From assembly GCA_021496505.1 (NCBI GenBank), contig CP053031.1, positions 1,604,001-1,668,000 of the forward strand: 64,000 nt of DNA. Reading direction: 5' to 3'. Both the position numbers and the translations under genes were made by a program. Positions 55,825 through 64,000 of the stretch are shown in pieces. The stretch comes from Thermoleophilia bacterium SCSIO 60948 (GTDB taxonomy: Bacteria > Actinomycetota > Thermoleophilia > Solirubrobacterales > 70-9). Within the stretch, counting starts at the first letter, position 1; every line of letters begins with the position of its first letter. Under the pieces are notes generated by a model. The model ran no database searches, was not told the DNA's origin, and saw only the letters and a program-made list of their open reading frames with translations.

Positions 55825-56415
55825 CTACGGGTTGATTCCGCCGCCGCCGGTGTCGTTCTGGGGCCCCTCGGGCGCCCGTCGGTCGCCGTCCTGCGGTGAG
55901 ATTCCGCCGTTCGGGGCTACCTCCACGTCCGCCGTGTCCCCGACTCGCGAGCAGGTCTCGAACCCGACCTCGCCGGCCAGCCGGGTGCGTTCGGGCTGGG
56001 AATCCGCGATCTCGCTCTGGATCCGGGCGAACTCGAAGGCCTGATCCTCCTCGGCGGCGCTGCGGGCGTCGCGCAGGAGGTCGAGCGCCTCCTGGCGCGC
56101 GGTCAGGTAGCGCGCCATCGGCGCCTCGAGCTCCTCGGGCGGCTCGAGTGCCGAGAGCGAATCGAGCTCGCCCTGGGAGATCGAGATCAACTCGCCGACC
56201 AGCCTGGCGTTGCCGGCGGCATCGTCGACGGGCTGCGCGGTCGCCTCTCGGACCTCTTCGCGGGCGCGCTCGCAGATGTCATCGCCCTGTGCGATCAGGG
56301 CGTTCGCGCTCAGCTCCTCGGGCGGGTCGGGCTCCTGCTTCTCGCCGCACCCGGCGAGCGGCAGCGCTATCAGCACAGCGGCCGCGAGGGCGTGGAATCG
56401 GCGACGAGCGAGCAC
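55825..56415 (-). CDS. Putative lipoprotein with coiled-coil
   Basis: The lipobox LPLAGC follows a basic and hydrophobic leader (RRRFHALAAAVLIA). The mature part is helical and acidic (ALIAQGDDICERAREEVREATAQ), with a second Cys pair (DICER and ETCSR), and a Gly-rich end. The family is unknown. It is likely an outer-leaflet lipoprotein. Confidence 0.75.
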   Translation of the reverse strand: MLARRRFHALAAAVLIALPLAGCGEKQEPDPPEELSANALIAQGDDICERAREEVREATAQPVDDAAGNARLVGELISISQGELDSLSALEPPEELEAPMARYLTARQEALDLLRDARSAAEEDQAFEFARIQSEIADSQPERTRLAGEVGFETCSRVGDTADVEVAPNGGISPQDGDRRAPEGPQNDTGGGGINP

Positions 56416-56463
56416 GGGCGGCAGGCTACCTCCCGGCCTGGCGGCGCCCTTCGCCCTCCGGGC

Positions 56464-57459
56464 TCACTGATACATGACGTAGCGCGCCTCGGGATCGAGG
56501 CCCATCACCTGGGACGGGCTCATCAGGCCGTCGTCCAGGGTGTAGAAGAGCGAGAAGCCGGCGTCGAGGCGCGGGTGCGAGAGTGCCGCGTAACCAGCGC
56601 GCTTGGGCGGCGGCGAGCCGATCCCGTCGAAGTTGAGGACGACGTCCACGCCCTCGGGCTCGCGGATCTTGCCGCGATTGGCCACCGACCCCTCTCGGAA
56701 CTGGTGCACGACCAGGAGCTTGGGACCGACGCCGGCCGCCAGCGACCAGCGGGAGATCATCTCCGCCGCCCGGTTCACCTGCTCGGCGTTGACGTGGCCC
56801 GTGGTCCTGCCCGGCACCCCTCGCCTTCCGACGGCCCACTCGGGATCGATCGCCACGTCGACACCCTCGGTCTCGATCCGCGGCCGTAGCGCGCGGAGCT
56901 CGTCGACGATCTTCGCCCGGCCGGGCTGGATGTCGAGGACGAGCCGGCCGCCGAGTCGTTGCGCCCGACGCTGATATGCGTCGAGGACGGCGGGTGCCTG
57001 GCGCGTCCGGTAGAGGCCGTCGCGACCGGCATCGGCCGTCGCGATCGTCGCGATGACGTCGAACCCGGGAACCACCGGCGGCTGGGTGCGGCGCTCGTAG
57101 GCGCGCGCCTGGCGCTCGAGCTTGCGCTTCGCGTCCGAGACCGAGTTGCGGCCGAGGACGGTCCGCGTGAGCTGCGGCGCGCCGTAGTAGGTCACGATTC
57201 GCGAACCGTCGATCGGTAGAGCGGCGGGCTCGCCGCGACGCGCGGTCGACCGCGCGCGAGCGCCCGGGTTCTCGGCGCGGAAATCGCGGGTCGCCTCAGC
57301 GACCTCGGAGCTCGTCGGGGGGCCAGGGCGCGAGGCCGACTGCGAAGCCCCCGTCGCCGCGGCGCCGGCGCCCGTCAACGCCGCGAGGGCGAGGACCGTG
57401 GGCAGGGCGGCGAGGGCGAGCATCCTCGTGCCCCTCCGCGTACGAGGGCTCCGTCTCAT
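56464..57459 (-). CDS. Secreted TIM-barrel-like protein
   Basis: The start ATG 57459 gives a Sec signal with twin basic residues (RRSPRTRRGTRMLALAALPTV, in two parts). The mature 290 residues have alternating strand-helix units ending in Asp/Glu-rich turns: VIATIATADAG, RLVLDIQPGRAKI, VDVAIDPEWAV, KLLVVHQFREG, VVLNFDGIGSP, that is, a barrel like those of glycoside hydrolases. I recognise no named family. It is divergent from the ECF sigma gene, with 120 bp between. Confidence 0.65.
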   Translation of the reverse strand: MRRSPRTRRGTRMLALAALPTVLALAALTGAGAAATGASQSASRPGPPTSSEVAEATRDFRAENPGARARSTARRGEPAALPIDGSRIVTYYGAPQLTRTVLGRNSVSDAKRKLERQARAYERRTQPPVVPGFDVIATIATADAGRDGLYRTRQAPAVLDAYQRRAQRLGGRLVLDIQPGRAKIVDELRALRPRIETEGVDVAIDPEWAVGRRGVPGRTTGHVNAEQVNRAAEMISRWSLAAGVGPKLLVVHQFREGSVANRGKIREPEGVDVVLNFDGIGSPPPKRAGYAALSHPRLDAGFSLFYTLDDGLMSPSQVMGLDPEARYVMYQ

Positions 57460-57579
57460 GCTCTCAAGCAACACGCGTTCACCAAATTCGATCCGGTCGC
57501 GGCCCGCGTCCGTAATCCGTGATGTGGGACCGACGCGCAACACGAGCTCTCCCCACGGATCGGCCATCATTGCAGCGGG

Positions 57580-58155
57580 TTGGCTACGCGAGCTGACACG
57601 CCGGGTGAGGGTGAGTGGGGAGACCCCGAGCTGCTCGAGCGGCTGGCGGAGCGCGACGAGGATGCGCTCCGGCGCGTCTACGAGCGCGTCGGCGCGCCGG
57701 TCTTCGCCCTCCTGTTGCGAACGCTCGACGAACGAAGCGACGCCGAGGACGTGCTCCAACAGGTCATGCTCGAGCTCTGGCAACGCGCCCCGAGCTACGA
57801 CCCGAGCAGGGGCACGCTCGTGACCTGGGCGATGAACATCGCTCGCAGTCGCGCGATCGACCTTCTGCGCCGGCGAGTGCCCGAACCGATCGGCGCGGGG
57901 ACCGACCCGGAGCTAGAGCGGCGTCTCGGTGCGATCGATGACGACCCGGTCGAGCGGATGGTCGAGCGCCATCGAGTCGCCGGTCTGCTGCGTGGCCTGC
58001 CGGCGGTCGAGCGCGAGGTCCTTCGCTTGCGCTTCTACGAGGGCCTGAGTCAACGCGAGATCGCCGCGCGACTCGACGCCCCGCTCGGGACCGTGAAGAT
58101 GCGGATGGTCTCGGGGCTGCGACGACTGCGCGAGGCGATCGAGGAGGACGCATGA
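57580..58155 (+). CDS. ECF sigma factor, SigK/RpoE type
   Basis: The 191-residue sigma-70 family protein has region 2 (DAEDVLQQVMLELWQ, TWAMNIARSRAIDLLR) and region 4 (LPAVEREVLRLRFYEG, QREIAARLDAPLGTVKMRM). TTG 57580 is the start. The gene overlaps its anti-sigma by 4 bp. It probably drives the promoter at 58896 for the gene that follows. Confidence 0.92.
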   Translation: MATRADTPGEGEWGDPELLERLAERDEDALRRVYERVGAPVFALLLRTLDERSDAEDVLQQVMLELWQRAPSYDPSRGTLVTWAMNIARSRAIDLLRRRVPEPIGAGTDPELERRLGAIDDDPVERMVERHRVAGLLRGLPAVEREVLRLRFYEGLSQREIAARLDAPLGTVKMRMVSGLRRLREAIEEDA

Positions 58156-58883
58156 GGCGCGGCGAGCGAAACCGGATCGACGAGGCGATCGCCGATTACC
58201 TGGCGGGCGACCTCGACCCAGGCGCCGCGCGCGAGTTCGAACGCCGTATGGCGGCTGATCCGAAACTGGCCGAGCAGGTCGCCGCACTGGAGGGGGTCGG
58301 CGCGATGCTGAGCGACCTGCCACCGGAGAACTGGGAGGCGACGGAGCTGCCGGAGCTACGGCTCCCGGCGGAAGGGCGGCCGACGCCGGTCGCCGGTCAG
58401 CGCGGGCGCCAAAAGGCGTGGCACGCCTGGCGACCGCGGCTTCGGGTCGCGGCCGCGGGTGCGCTCGCGGTCGCGGTCGCGGCGCTCGTCGTGGTCCTCG
58501 CTCTCGCCGGGCCGACGGCGGAGAATCCGAATCCCGAGCCGTCGCCCGAGCCCGAGCCGGTGGCGCTCGCCGCGTTTGACGATGGTCCGGCAGGTGCGAG
58601 CGGCACGGTCGTCGCGGCCGACGGAACGGCGAGGGTCGCCGTCGACGGCCTCGAACCCAGTCGCCCGGGCACCCATTACGAGCTATGGCTGTTCGAGGGG
58701 AGCGATGAGCCGGTCTCGCTGGGACGCTTCCGCACGGACGGGAGCGGAGCCGCGGAGACCGAGGTCAGGGTGCCCGCCGAGATCCGCGAGCGCGACTTCA
58801 TCGACGTCTCGCTCGAGCGCGACGGCGGCGATCCGGACCATTCCGGGCGCTCCGTCCTGCGAAGCGACGGCGCTCCGAGCTGA
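58152..58883 (+). CDS. Anti-sigma factor, RskA-like membrane protein
   Basis: ATG 58152 overlaps the sigma stop (ATGA). N-terminal 90 residues include the sigma-binding DYLAGDLDPGAAREFE helix; one membrane segment (AAAGALAVAVAALVVVLALAG, split at the ends) follows; the external domain has the RskA-type GTHYELWLFEG motif. It sequesters the ECF sigma factor at the membrane until cleaved by proteases. No HCC zinc motif is seen. Confidence 0.88.
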   Translation: MRRGERNRIDEAIADYLAGDLDPGAAREFERRMAADPKLAEQVAALEGVGAMLSDLPPENWEATELPELRLPAEGRPTPVAGQRGRQKAWHAWRPRLRVAAAGALAVAVAALVVVLALAGPTAENPNPEPSPEPEPVALAAFDDGPAGASGTVVAADGTARVAVDGLEPSRPGTHYELWLFEGSDEPVSLGRFRTDGSGAAETEVRVPAEIRERDFIDVSLERDGGDPDHSGRSVLRSDGAPS

Positions 58884-58895
58884 GGCGAGAGAAAG

Positions 58896-58923
58896 CCAAC
58901 CGCTTCGCGGCTCGGGCTCGTAG
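58896..58923 (+). promoter_or_regulatory. ECF-type promoter candidate
   Basis: CCAACC at 58896-58901 and CGTAG at 58919-58923 are separated by 17 bp, the layout of ECF-sigma promoters (AACC / CGTA or CGTC). It lies 40 bp upstream of the ATG of the secreted protein at 58963 and just after the anti-sigma stop. Confidence 0.5.
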
Positions 58924-58962
58924 CGCTCGATTACCCACCACCCGCCTGACAGGAGGCGACAG

Positions 58963-59544
58963 ATGAGGACATCGAGACTCAGGAACGCGACCCCGGGCGG
59001 CGGAGCCCTCGCGATCGCCGGAGCGCTGGCGCTCGTGCTCGCGCTGGCTCTCGTCGCGCCCGCGCAGGCCGCCAAGCTGGGCGGCAAGACGACCCTCCAG
59101 CCCGATCCGGAGACGTTCGCGGCCCTCGACGAGGCCGGGATCCAGGTCGCACCGAGGGGTGATGCCGCGGCCGGCGACGACGGCATCTCGTTCCCGATCA
59201 CGAACGGCAAGCTCGACCGTGAGTACCGGGGCGTCATCCGCCACAGCGGCGGGCTGCGGTTCTTCAACGAGGAGGGCGACGCCCTGATCGTCAAGAACTT
59301 CAGGATCGTGATCAGCGACGAGCGCGCGGTCCTGCGTGCGGTCGTCCCGGGCGCCGGAGTCGTCCGGCTCGCGGATCTCGACCTGAGCAAGGCCGAGATC
59401 GACAAGAACGGCAAGCGCGTGACGATCTCCGGTGTCGAGGTCGCGCTCGCCAAGCCGGCAGCCGAGGCGTTCAGCGCCACGTTCGGCGTTCCCGACCTGA
59501 CCGGTGCCCACCTGGGCGTCGCGACGGTCGCCGCCCGCCTCTAG
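58963..59544 (+). CDS. Secreted beta-rich protein, probable ECF target
   Basis: The start has a strong AGGAGG site. The signal peptide is ALAIAGALALVLALALVAP, with cleavage after AQA. The mature 150 residues are strand-rich (ISFPITNGKLD, YRGVIRHSGGLRFF, NFRIVISDERAVL), reminiscent of HtaA-type domains, a tentative link. A promoter of ECF type lies upstream. It probably serves the envelope. Confidence 0.75.
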   Translation: MRTSRLRNATPGGGALAIAGALALVLALALVAPAQAAKLGGKTTLQPDPETFAALDEAGIQVAPRGDAAAGDDGISFPITNGKLDREYRGVIRHSGGLRFFNEEGDALIVKNFRIVISDERAVLRAVVPGAGVVRLADLDLSKAEIDKNGKRVTISGVEVALAKPAAEAFSATFGVPDLTGAHLGVATVAARL

Positions 59545-59624
59545 GCGCGGCGCGTACTCAAACGCAGTCCCGCGACGGGCACGGAGCCGCGTCTCGCGGT
59601 TTCGTGCCCGTTAGCGTGGCTGCC

Positions 59625-60002
59625 ATGAGCGAACGCGAGAAGCCCAGCGTCGAGATCCCCGATGGCGATCCGAGCTACCAGCTCGAGATCGAAGACATCG
59701 AGGTCGGCGACGGCGAGGAGGCCGTCTCCGGGGCGACGGTCGAGGTCCACTACGTCGGCCATGCCTGGTCGGACAAGCAGCAGTTCGACGCCTCGTGGGA
59801 CCGCGGCGAGCCGCTCAAGTTCGGCCTCGGTCGCGGTCAGGTGATCCAGGGCTGGGACGAGGGCGTCCAGGGGATGCGGGTCGGCGGTCGCCGCCGGATC
59901 ACGATCCCGCCGATGCTCGGCTACGGCAAGCGCGGCGCGGGCGGCGTGATCAAGCCCGACGAAACGCTCGTCTTCGTCGTCGACCTGGTCTCGGTCGGCT
60001 GA
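59625..60002 (+). CDS. FKBP-type peptidyl-prolyl isomerase
   Basis: From ATG 59625 the 125-residue single-domain protein has VEVHYVGHAW, FDASWDRGEPLKFGLG and QVIQGWDEGVQGMRVGG with GKRGAGGVIKPDETLVF, the FKBP core. It lacks a signal peptide, so it is cytosolic. It assists folding. Confidence 0.93.
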   Translation: MSEREKPSVEIPDGDPSYQLEIEDIEVGDGEEAVSGATVEVHYVGHAWSDKQQFDASWDRGEPLKFGLGRGQVIQGWDEGVQGMRVGGRRRITIPPMLGYGKRGAGGVIKPDETLVFVVDLVSVG

Positions 60003-60016
60003 GCCGGACCGGCGGT

Positions 60017-60565
60017 TTGCCCGGCAGCCCGTCGTTTCGCGAGCTCGATCTCGCCCGCGACCGCGAGGCGCTCACCGACCTGCTGACGTCGGAGACCTGG
60101 AGCTTTCGCACCCGCCCGGAGATCAGCCGCGCGGACGTCGATGAGGAGATCGCGGGCGGCGCCTACACGGGCAAGGACGACCTGACCCTCGCGATCGAGG
60201 ACGGCGCGGAGCTGATCGGCGTCGTCCGCGCCCAGGACATCGGCAACCCGCGTGAGGACGCGCAGCTCGACTTCCGCCTGCGCACGCCGGCGCGCGGTCG
60301 TGGGATCGGCAAGCTGGCGATCGCCGAGATCACGCGGGCGCTCTTCGAGCGCGACCCGGCGCGGCGACGGATCGAGGGGCAGACGCGGTCCGACAACGTC
60401 GCGATGCGCCGCGTGTTCCTCGCCGGCGGCTACGTCCAGGAGGCCGTCTACCGCCAGGCATGGCCGGCCGGCGATGGCAGCGGCGAGTGGTTCGACGCGG
60501 TCGGCTACGCGATCCTGCGCTCGGATTGGGAGCGCGGCGAGACGACCCCGGTCGACTGGGTTTAG
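60017..60565 (+). CDS. GNAT-family acetyltransferase
   Basis: TTG 60017 gives 182 residues. The acetyl-CoA loop RTPARGRGIGKLAIAEI, then RRRIEGQTRSDNVAMRRVF-GGYV, is typical of RimJ/RimL-like GNATs that modify N-termini or antibiotics. It lies 14 bp after the FKBP gene. It is convergent with the molybdopterin gene by 4 bp. Confidence 0.85.
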   Translation: MPGSPSFRELDLARDREALTDLLTSETWSFRTRPEISRADVDEEIAGGAYTGKDDLTLAIEDGAELIGVVRAQDIGNPREDAQLDFRLRTPARGRGIGKLAIAEITRALFERDPARRRIEGQTRSDNVAMRRVFLAGGYVQEAVYRQAWPAGDGSGEWFDAVGYAILRSDWERGETTPVDWV

Positions 60566-62715
60566 GCGGGCTCGAGGCGGACGGCGACGCTGTTGTAGGC
60601 GGCGTTGCCGGTCACCGAGTCGAGCACGGTCGGGTCCGTCACGTCGTTGACGCTCGCGCCCGCGAGACCGGCGGCGTGCTTCCAGCCGACACCATCGCGC
60701 GACCCGTGTCCGAAACCGTGCGGCACCGAGACGACTCCGGGGCGCATCTCGTCGCTGACGGCGAGCTTGACCTCGATCTCACCCACGCTCGACACGACGC
60801 GCACCGTGCCCCCGTCAGCGAGTCCGCGAGCCGTCGCGTCCTCGGGATGCAGCAGCGCCGTGCACTGATCGGCGCCCTTCGTCAACCGGCGGCTGTTGTG
60901 CATCCAGGAGTTGTTCGTCCGCAGTCCTCGCCTGCCGATCAGCGTCAGGTCGTAGCCGTCGCCGCGGGCCGACTCGCGCTCGGTCGCGATCGCCTCGAGC
61001 TCGCCGGCGGCCTCGAGGAACGCCTGCGGCGCGAGTCTGACGGTGCTGTCGTCGGTCAGCAGCGGGCCGGGTAGCCGCGGTTGGAGCGGGCCGAGGTCGA
61101 TCCCGTGGCGGGCCCGCTTGATCTTCCAGAGCGTCAGGCCCTTGAGCGGGCCGCGCCGCAGGACGCCGTAGGGGCCCGCGGCGATCGCCGCCTCGAGAAG
61201 GCGTCCAGGCGAGGTGAGGCGCGAGGCGAGGCCGACACCGCGCCCCGCGACGCCACGGCCGAGCCGCCGGGTGAGGCCGTTGAGGATCTCCCAGTCCTCC
61301 TTGCCGCCGTCTCGCTTCGGCACCGCCGCCGGGCTCCAGCGGACGTGATTTCGGACCGAGACGGCCGGGAAGACCGCGTCGACCTCGCCGCGCTCGAGCG
61401 GCGAGACGGGCGGCAGGATCACGTCGGCGTGACGGCTGGTCTCGGTGATGTAGGGGTCGATCGAGACCATGAACTCGAGCTCGCCGAGGGCGCGGTCGAG
61501 CTTCGCGCCGCCGGGCGCCGAGAGGACCGGGTTGCCGGCGTGGACGAGCATCCCGCGCACCTGTCCATCGCCCGGCGTGAGGATCTCGTCCGCGAGGCCG
61601 GCGATCGGCAGCTCGCCGTTGAACTCCGGCAGGCCGCTGACGCGCTGGGTCCAGCGTCCCACCGCCTTCGTCCCGGAGCGCCCGGCGAGCTTGAGTCCGA
61701 GCGCGAGGTCGAGGAACGGCTCGGCGAACATCGCGCCGCCCGGCCGGTCGAGGTTGCCCGTGACCGCGTTGAGGACGTTGATCAGCCAGTGGGTCAGCGT
61801 CCCGGTGCGCTGCTGGCAGACGCCGACACGGCCGTAGGCGACCGCGCTCTCGGCGGCGGCGAAGTCACGCGCCAGCGTCGCGATCTCGTTCTCGCCGACA
61901 CCGGCCTCCACCGCTGCTCGCGCCGGCGGCCATTCGGCGACGAGCGCCTCGACCTCCTCGAGGCCCGAGAACTCGATCTCATCCGAGAGATCGGTCAGAC
62001 CCTCCTCGAAGATCACGTTGAGCATCCCGAGGAGCAGGAACGCGTCCCCGCCCGGCCGCACCGACACATGGCGACTCGCCGAGCGCGCGGTCTCGGTCCG
62101 GCGGGGATCGACCACGACGACCTCTCCCCCGCGCTCGACGATCGCGCGCAGGCGGTGGCGCGCGCCGGGCGCCGTCATCACCGAGCCGTTGGAGACCGAC
62201 GGGTTCGCGCCGAGGACGAGCATGAAGTCGGTGCGGTCGATGTCGGGCAGCGGAAACAGCGTCAGGTTCCCGAACATCTCGGCGGACGTGCGGTGCTGCG
62301 GAAGCTGGTCCGTGGAGGTCGCCGAGTGGTGGTTCTTGCCGCCCATCACCTCGCGCAGCGCGATCGCCGACAGGATCGACCACGAGTGGACGCTCGGGTT
62401 GCCGAGATAGGTGGCGACCGCCGAGCGGCCGTCGCGCTCCTGGATCCGGCGCAGGCCGTCGGCGGCGAGGTCGAGTGCCTCCTCCCAACCGATCGGGACC
62501 CACTCTGAGCCGACGCGCTTCACCGGTGAGTCGAGCCGGTCGGGGTCCTCGTAGAGGTCGGCGTTCGCGGCGGCCTTCGGGCAGATGTAGCCCTTCGACA
62601 TCGGATCGTCCTTGTCGCCCGTGATCCGCAGGACGCGGTCGCCGTCGACCTCGACCGAGATCCCACAGTGCGCCTCGCAGAGCGTGCAGAGGCGGTGGAC
62701 GGTCTTCGTCGCCAT
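60562..62715 (-). CDS. Molybdopterin-dependent oxidoreductase
   Basis: The 717-residue protein has an N-terminal [4Fe-4S] site (CTLCEAHC, then ICPK), a bis-MGD domain with GANPSVSNGS and HAGNPVLSAP, and a C-terminal DPBB domain (NNSWMHNSRRL, then VSVPHGFGH). This is the DMSO-reductase family, assimilatory-nitrate/formate-type. The residue after the domain of the metal ligand cannot be named confidently, so the substrate is unknown. It has no TAT signal, so it is cytosolic. Confidence 0.88.
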   Translation of the reverse strand: MATKTVHRLCTLCEAHCGISVEVDGDRVLRITGDKDDPMSKGYICPKAAANADLYEDPDRLDSPVKRVGSEWVPIGWEEALDLAADGLRRIQERDGRSAVATYLGNPSVHSWSILSAIALREVMGGKNHHSATSTDQLPQHRTSAEMFGNLTLFPLPDIDRTDFMLVLGANPSVSNGSVMTAPGARHRLRAIVERGGEVVVVDPRRTETARSASRHVSVRPGGDAFLLLGMLNVIFEEGLTDLSDEIEFSGLEEVEALVAEWPPARAAVEAGVGENEIATLARDFAAAESAVAYGRVGVCQQRTGTLTHWLINVLNAVTGNLDRPGGAMFAEPFLDLALGLKLAGRSGTKAVGRWTQRVSGLPEFNGELPIAGLADEILTPGDGQVRGMLVHAGNPVLSAPGGAKLDRALGELEFMVSIDPYITETSRHADVILPPVSPLERGEVDAVFPAVSVRNHVRWSPAAVPKRDGGKEDWEILNGLTRRLGRGVAGRGVGLASRLTSPGRLLEAAIAAGPYGVLRRGPLKGLTLWKIKRARHGIDLGPLQPRLPGPLLTDDSTVRLAPQAFLEAAGELEAIATERESARGDGYDLTLIGRRGLRTNNSWMHNSRRLTKGADQCTALLHPEDATARGLADGGTVRVVSSVGEIEVKLAVSDEMRPGVVSVPHGFGHGSRDGVGWKHAAGLAGASVNDVTDPTVLDSVTGNAAYNSVAVRLEPA

Positions 62716-62752
62716 GGCGGTTCAGCATCCCACACCGGGTACCGGCAGGCGC

Positions 62753-63808
62753 ATGCGGAGCTACGACATAGCCGTGATCCCGGGTGACGGGATCGGGAAC
62801 GAGGTGACTCCGGCGGCGCTCGAGGTCCTCGCCGCCGCGGGCAGGCGCCACGGCTTCGAGCTGAGGCGGACGGACTACGACTGGGGCTGCGATCGCTACG
62901 TCGCCGACGCCGCGATGATGCCCGCCGACGCGCTCGACCAACTCGGCGAGAGCGACGCGATCTTCCTCGGCGCGGTCGGCCGCCACGACGTCCCCGACCA
63001 CGTCTCGCTGTGGGGGCTGCTGATCCCGATCCGCCGGCACTTTCGCCAGTACGTCAACGAGCGGCCGATGCGACTGTGGCCGGGGATCGAGTCGCCGCTT
63101 CGAGGCGCGACGCCGGAGAACCTCGACCTCGTGGTGGTCCGCGAGAACAACGAGGGCGAGTACTCGGAGATCGGCGGGCGGCTGCACTCCGGCACCGACA
63201 TGGAGATGGCGGTCCAGGAGACGGTCTTCACGCGGACCGGCTGCGACCGGGTGATGGACTATGCGTGCCGGCTCGCAGCCGAGCGATCGGGCCGGATCTG
63301 CTCGGCGACGAAGTCGAACGGGATCATCCACACGATGCCCTACTGGGACGAGCGCTTCGCAGCCGCGCTCGATCGCAACCCGGGCCTTCGCTCCGAGCAG
63401 GTGCTGATCGACGCGCTGGCGGCGATGGTCGTGCTCGACCCGGGGCGCTTCGACGTGATCGTCGCGTCGAACCTCTTCGGCGACATCCTCAGCGACCTGA
63501 CCGCGGCGACCGCAGGCTCGATCGGTATCGCCCCGTCGGCGAACCTCAATCCGGAGCGCGACTTCCCATCGATGTTCGAGCCCGTCCACGGATCGGCGCC
63601 CGACATAGCCGGCAAGGGTGTGGCGAACCCACTCGGCGCGATCTGGTCCGGCGCCCAGATGCTCGAGCACCTCGGCGAGGCCGAGGCCGCGGCCGCGGTC
63701 CTGAACGCGATCGAGGGCTCGCTCGCCGGCGGCGGGCCCAGAACGCCTGACCTCGGGGGCTCGGCAGGCACCGCAGACGTCGTCGCCGAACTGTGCGCCG
63801 CGTTTTAG
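62753..63808 (+). CDS. Tartrate/isopropylmalate dehydrogenase-like
   Basis: The 351-residue member of the isocitrate/isopropylmalate dehydrogenase family begins IAVIPGDGIGNEVTP. It has ENNEGEYSEIGG (as in tartrate dehydrogenase TtuC), GRICSATKSNG and GSAPDIAGKGVANP for NAD. It oxidises a 2-hydroxy acid to the oxo acid with decarboxylation. Start ATG 62753. It is divergent from the molybdopterin gene, and next to a possible transporter gene. Confidence 0.85.
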   Translation: MRSYDIAVIPGDGIGNEVTPAALEVLAAAGRRHGFELRRTDYDWGCDRYVADAAMMPADALDQLGESDAIFLGAVGRHDVPDHVSLWGLLIPIRRHFRQYVNERPMRLWPGIESPLRGATPENLDLVVVRENNEGEYSEIGGRLHSGTDMEMAVQETVFTRTGCDRVMDYACRLAAERSGRICSATKSNGIIHTMPYWDERFAAALDRNPGLRSEQVLIDALAAMVVLDPGRFDVIVASNLFGDILSDLTAATAGSIGIAPSANLNPERDFPSMFEPVHGSAPDIAGKGVANPLGAIWSGAQMLEHLGEAEAAAAVLNAIEGSLAGGGPRTPDLGGSAGTADVVAELCAAF

Positions 63809-63838
63809 GAATCACTTAGACGGGGAACCGCTCGGCCC

Positions 63839-64000
63839 ATGGGTGTTGAGGAGCGCCCGCCGGCGACGGCGGGCGGTGGCGGCGAGGACGCCGAGAAGGA
63901 ACTGCTCGGGACCGGGACCTACCGGAGCCTCGGCGAGCAGAAGCTGAGCCCACAGGAGGAGCGCTTCGAGCGCGCGCGGCGGACCTCAGGCCTGTTCATC
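63839..64000 (+). CDS. N-terminus of an unidentified protein, possibly a transporter
   Basis: ATG 63839, 30 bp after the dehydrogenase, begins a frame open to the window edge. The first 54 residues are cytoplasmic-like and acidic (GGEDAEKELLGTGTYRSLG), then ERFERARRTSGLFI, which resembles the start of DASS-family anion symporters where it leads into the first membrane segment. This rests on a short segment only. Confidence 0.4.
   Translation, partial: MGVEERPPATAGGGGEDAEKELLGTGTYRSLGEQKLSPQEERFERARRTSGLFI

Overview
The window is high-GC actinobacterial chromosome. Wall-less non-canonical starts (GTG, TTG), ATGA-type gene overlaps, a fused SecD-SecF, a CysO-like sulfur carrier, SigK/RskA-type sigma and anti-sigma genes, PdxS/PdxT and an MmeI-like enzyme all fit Actinomycetota. 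A deep-branching lineage such as Thermoleophilia (Solirubrobacterales) is my best guess, by inference only. Most of the window is ordinary housekeeping sequence interrupted by two inserted islands.

Layout. 1-4030: two tandem paralogous secreted proteins, ispG, an alpha/beta hydrolase and ribonuclease Z. 4061-4855: a scarred stretch with a 28-bp piece of a tRNA 3' end and gene remnants. 4856-14016: a 9.1-kb integrative element between 45-bp direct repeats, inserted at tRNA-Arg(CCG). It carries a tyrosine integrase, HTH proteins, an XRE repressor, a RepA-like ATPase and an HK97-type major capsid protein. I find no terminase, portal, protease, tail or lysis gene, and there is a HEPN-domain protein at the left end. 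This looks like a capsid-encoding phage satellite. 14100-20127: an SDR gene whose 3' end is duplicated as 202-bp direct repeats around a 5.2-kb island. The island holds an MmeI-like restriction-modification enzyme and a DUF262/DUF1524 (GmrSD-like) nuclease, with no recombinase of its own.

20100-29440 (mostly minus strand): a frameshifted amidase and its partner, a lipoprotein, a hydroxyacid-oxoacid transhydrogenase-like dehydrogenase, NhaA, a CDP-glucose synthesis pair, a CysO/MoaD-like sulfur carrier and a threonine synthase-like enzyme. A clear SAM-I riboswitch and its terminator precede the last of these. 29732-35812 (plus): CorA, a lipoprotein, two HIT proteins, phosphomannomutase, an MBL hydrolase and a lipid kinase. 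35816-47701 (minus): relA, recJ, secDF, ruvB, ruvA, ruvC and yebC, a genome-maintenance, secretion and stress block. 47739-56415 (minus): a propeller protein, M29 aminopeptidase, PEP carboxylase, PdxT and PdxS, an RpiR regulator and a lipoprotein. 56464-64000: a secreted barrel-like protein divergent from an ECF sigma/anti-sigma pair with a likely target gene, then FKBP, a GNAT, a molybdopterin oxidoreductase, a tartrate dehydrogenase-like enzyme and the start of a possible transporter.

Three features merit attention. The first is the capsid-only satellite with HEPN cargo. The second is the restriction island in an SDR 3' end. The third is the SAM-riboswitch operon that couples a threonine-synthase-fold enzyme to a sulfur carrier, which may make homocysteine rather than threonine.
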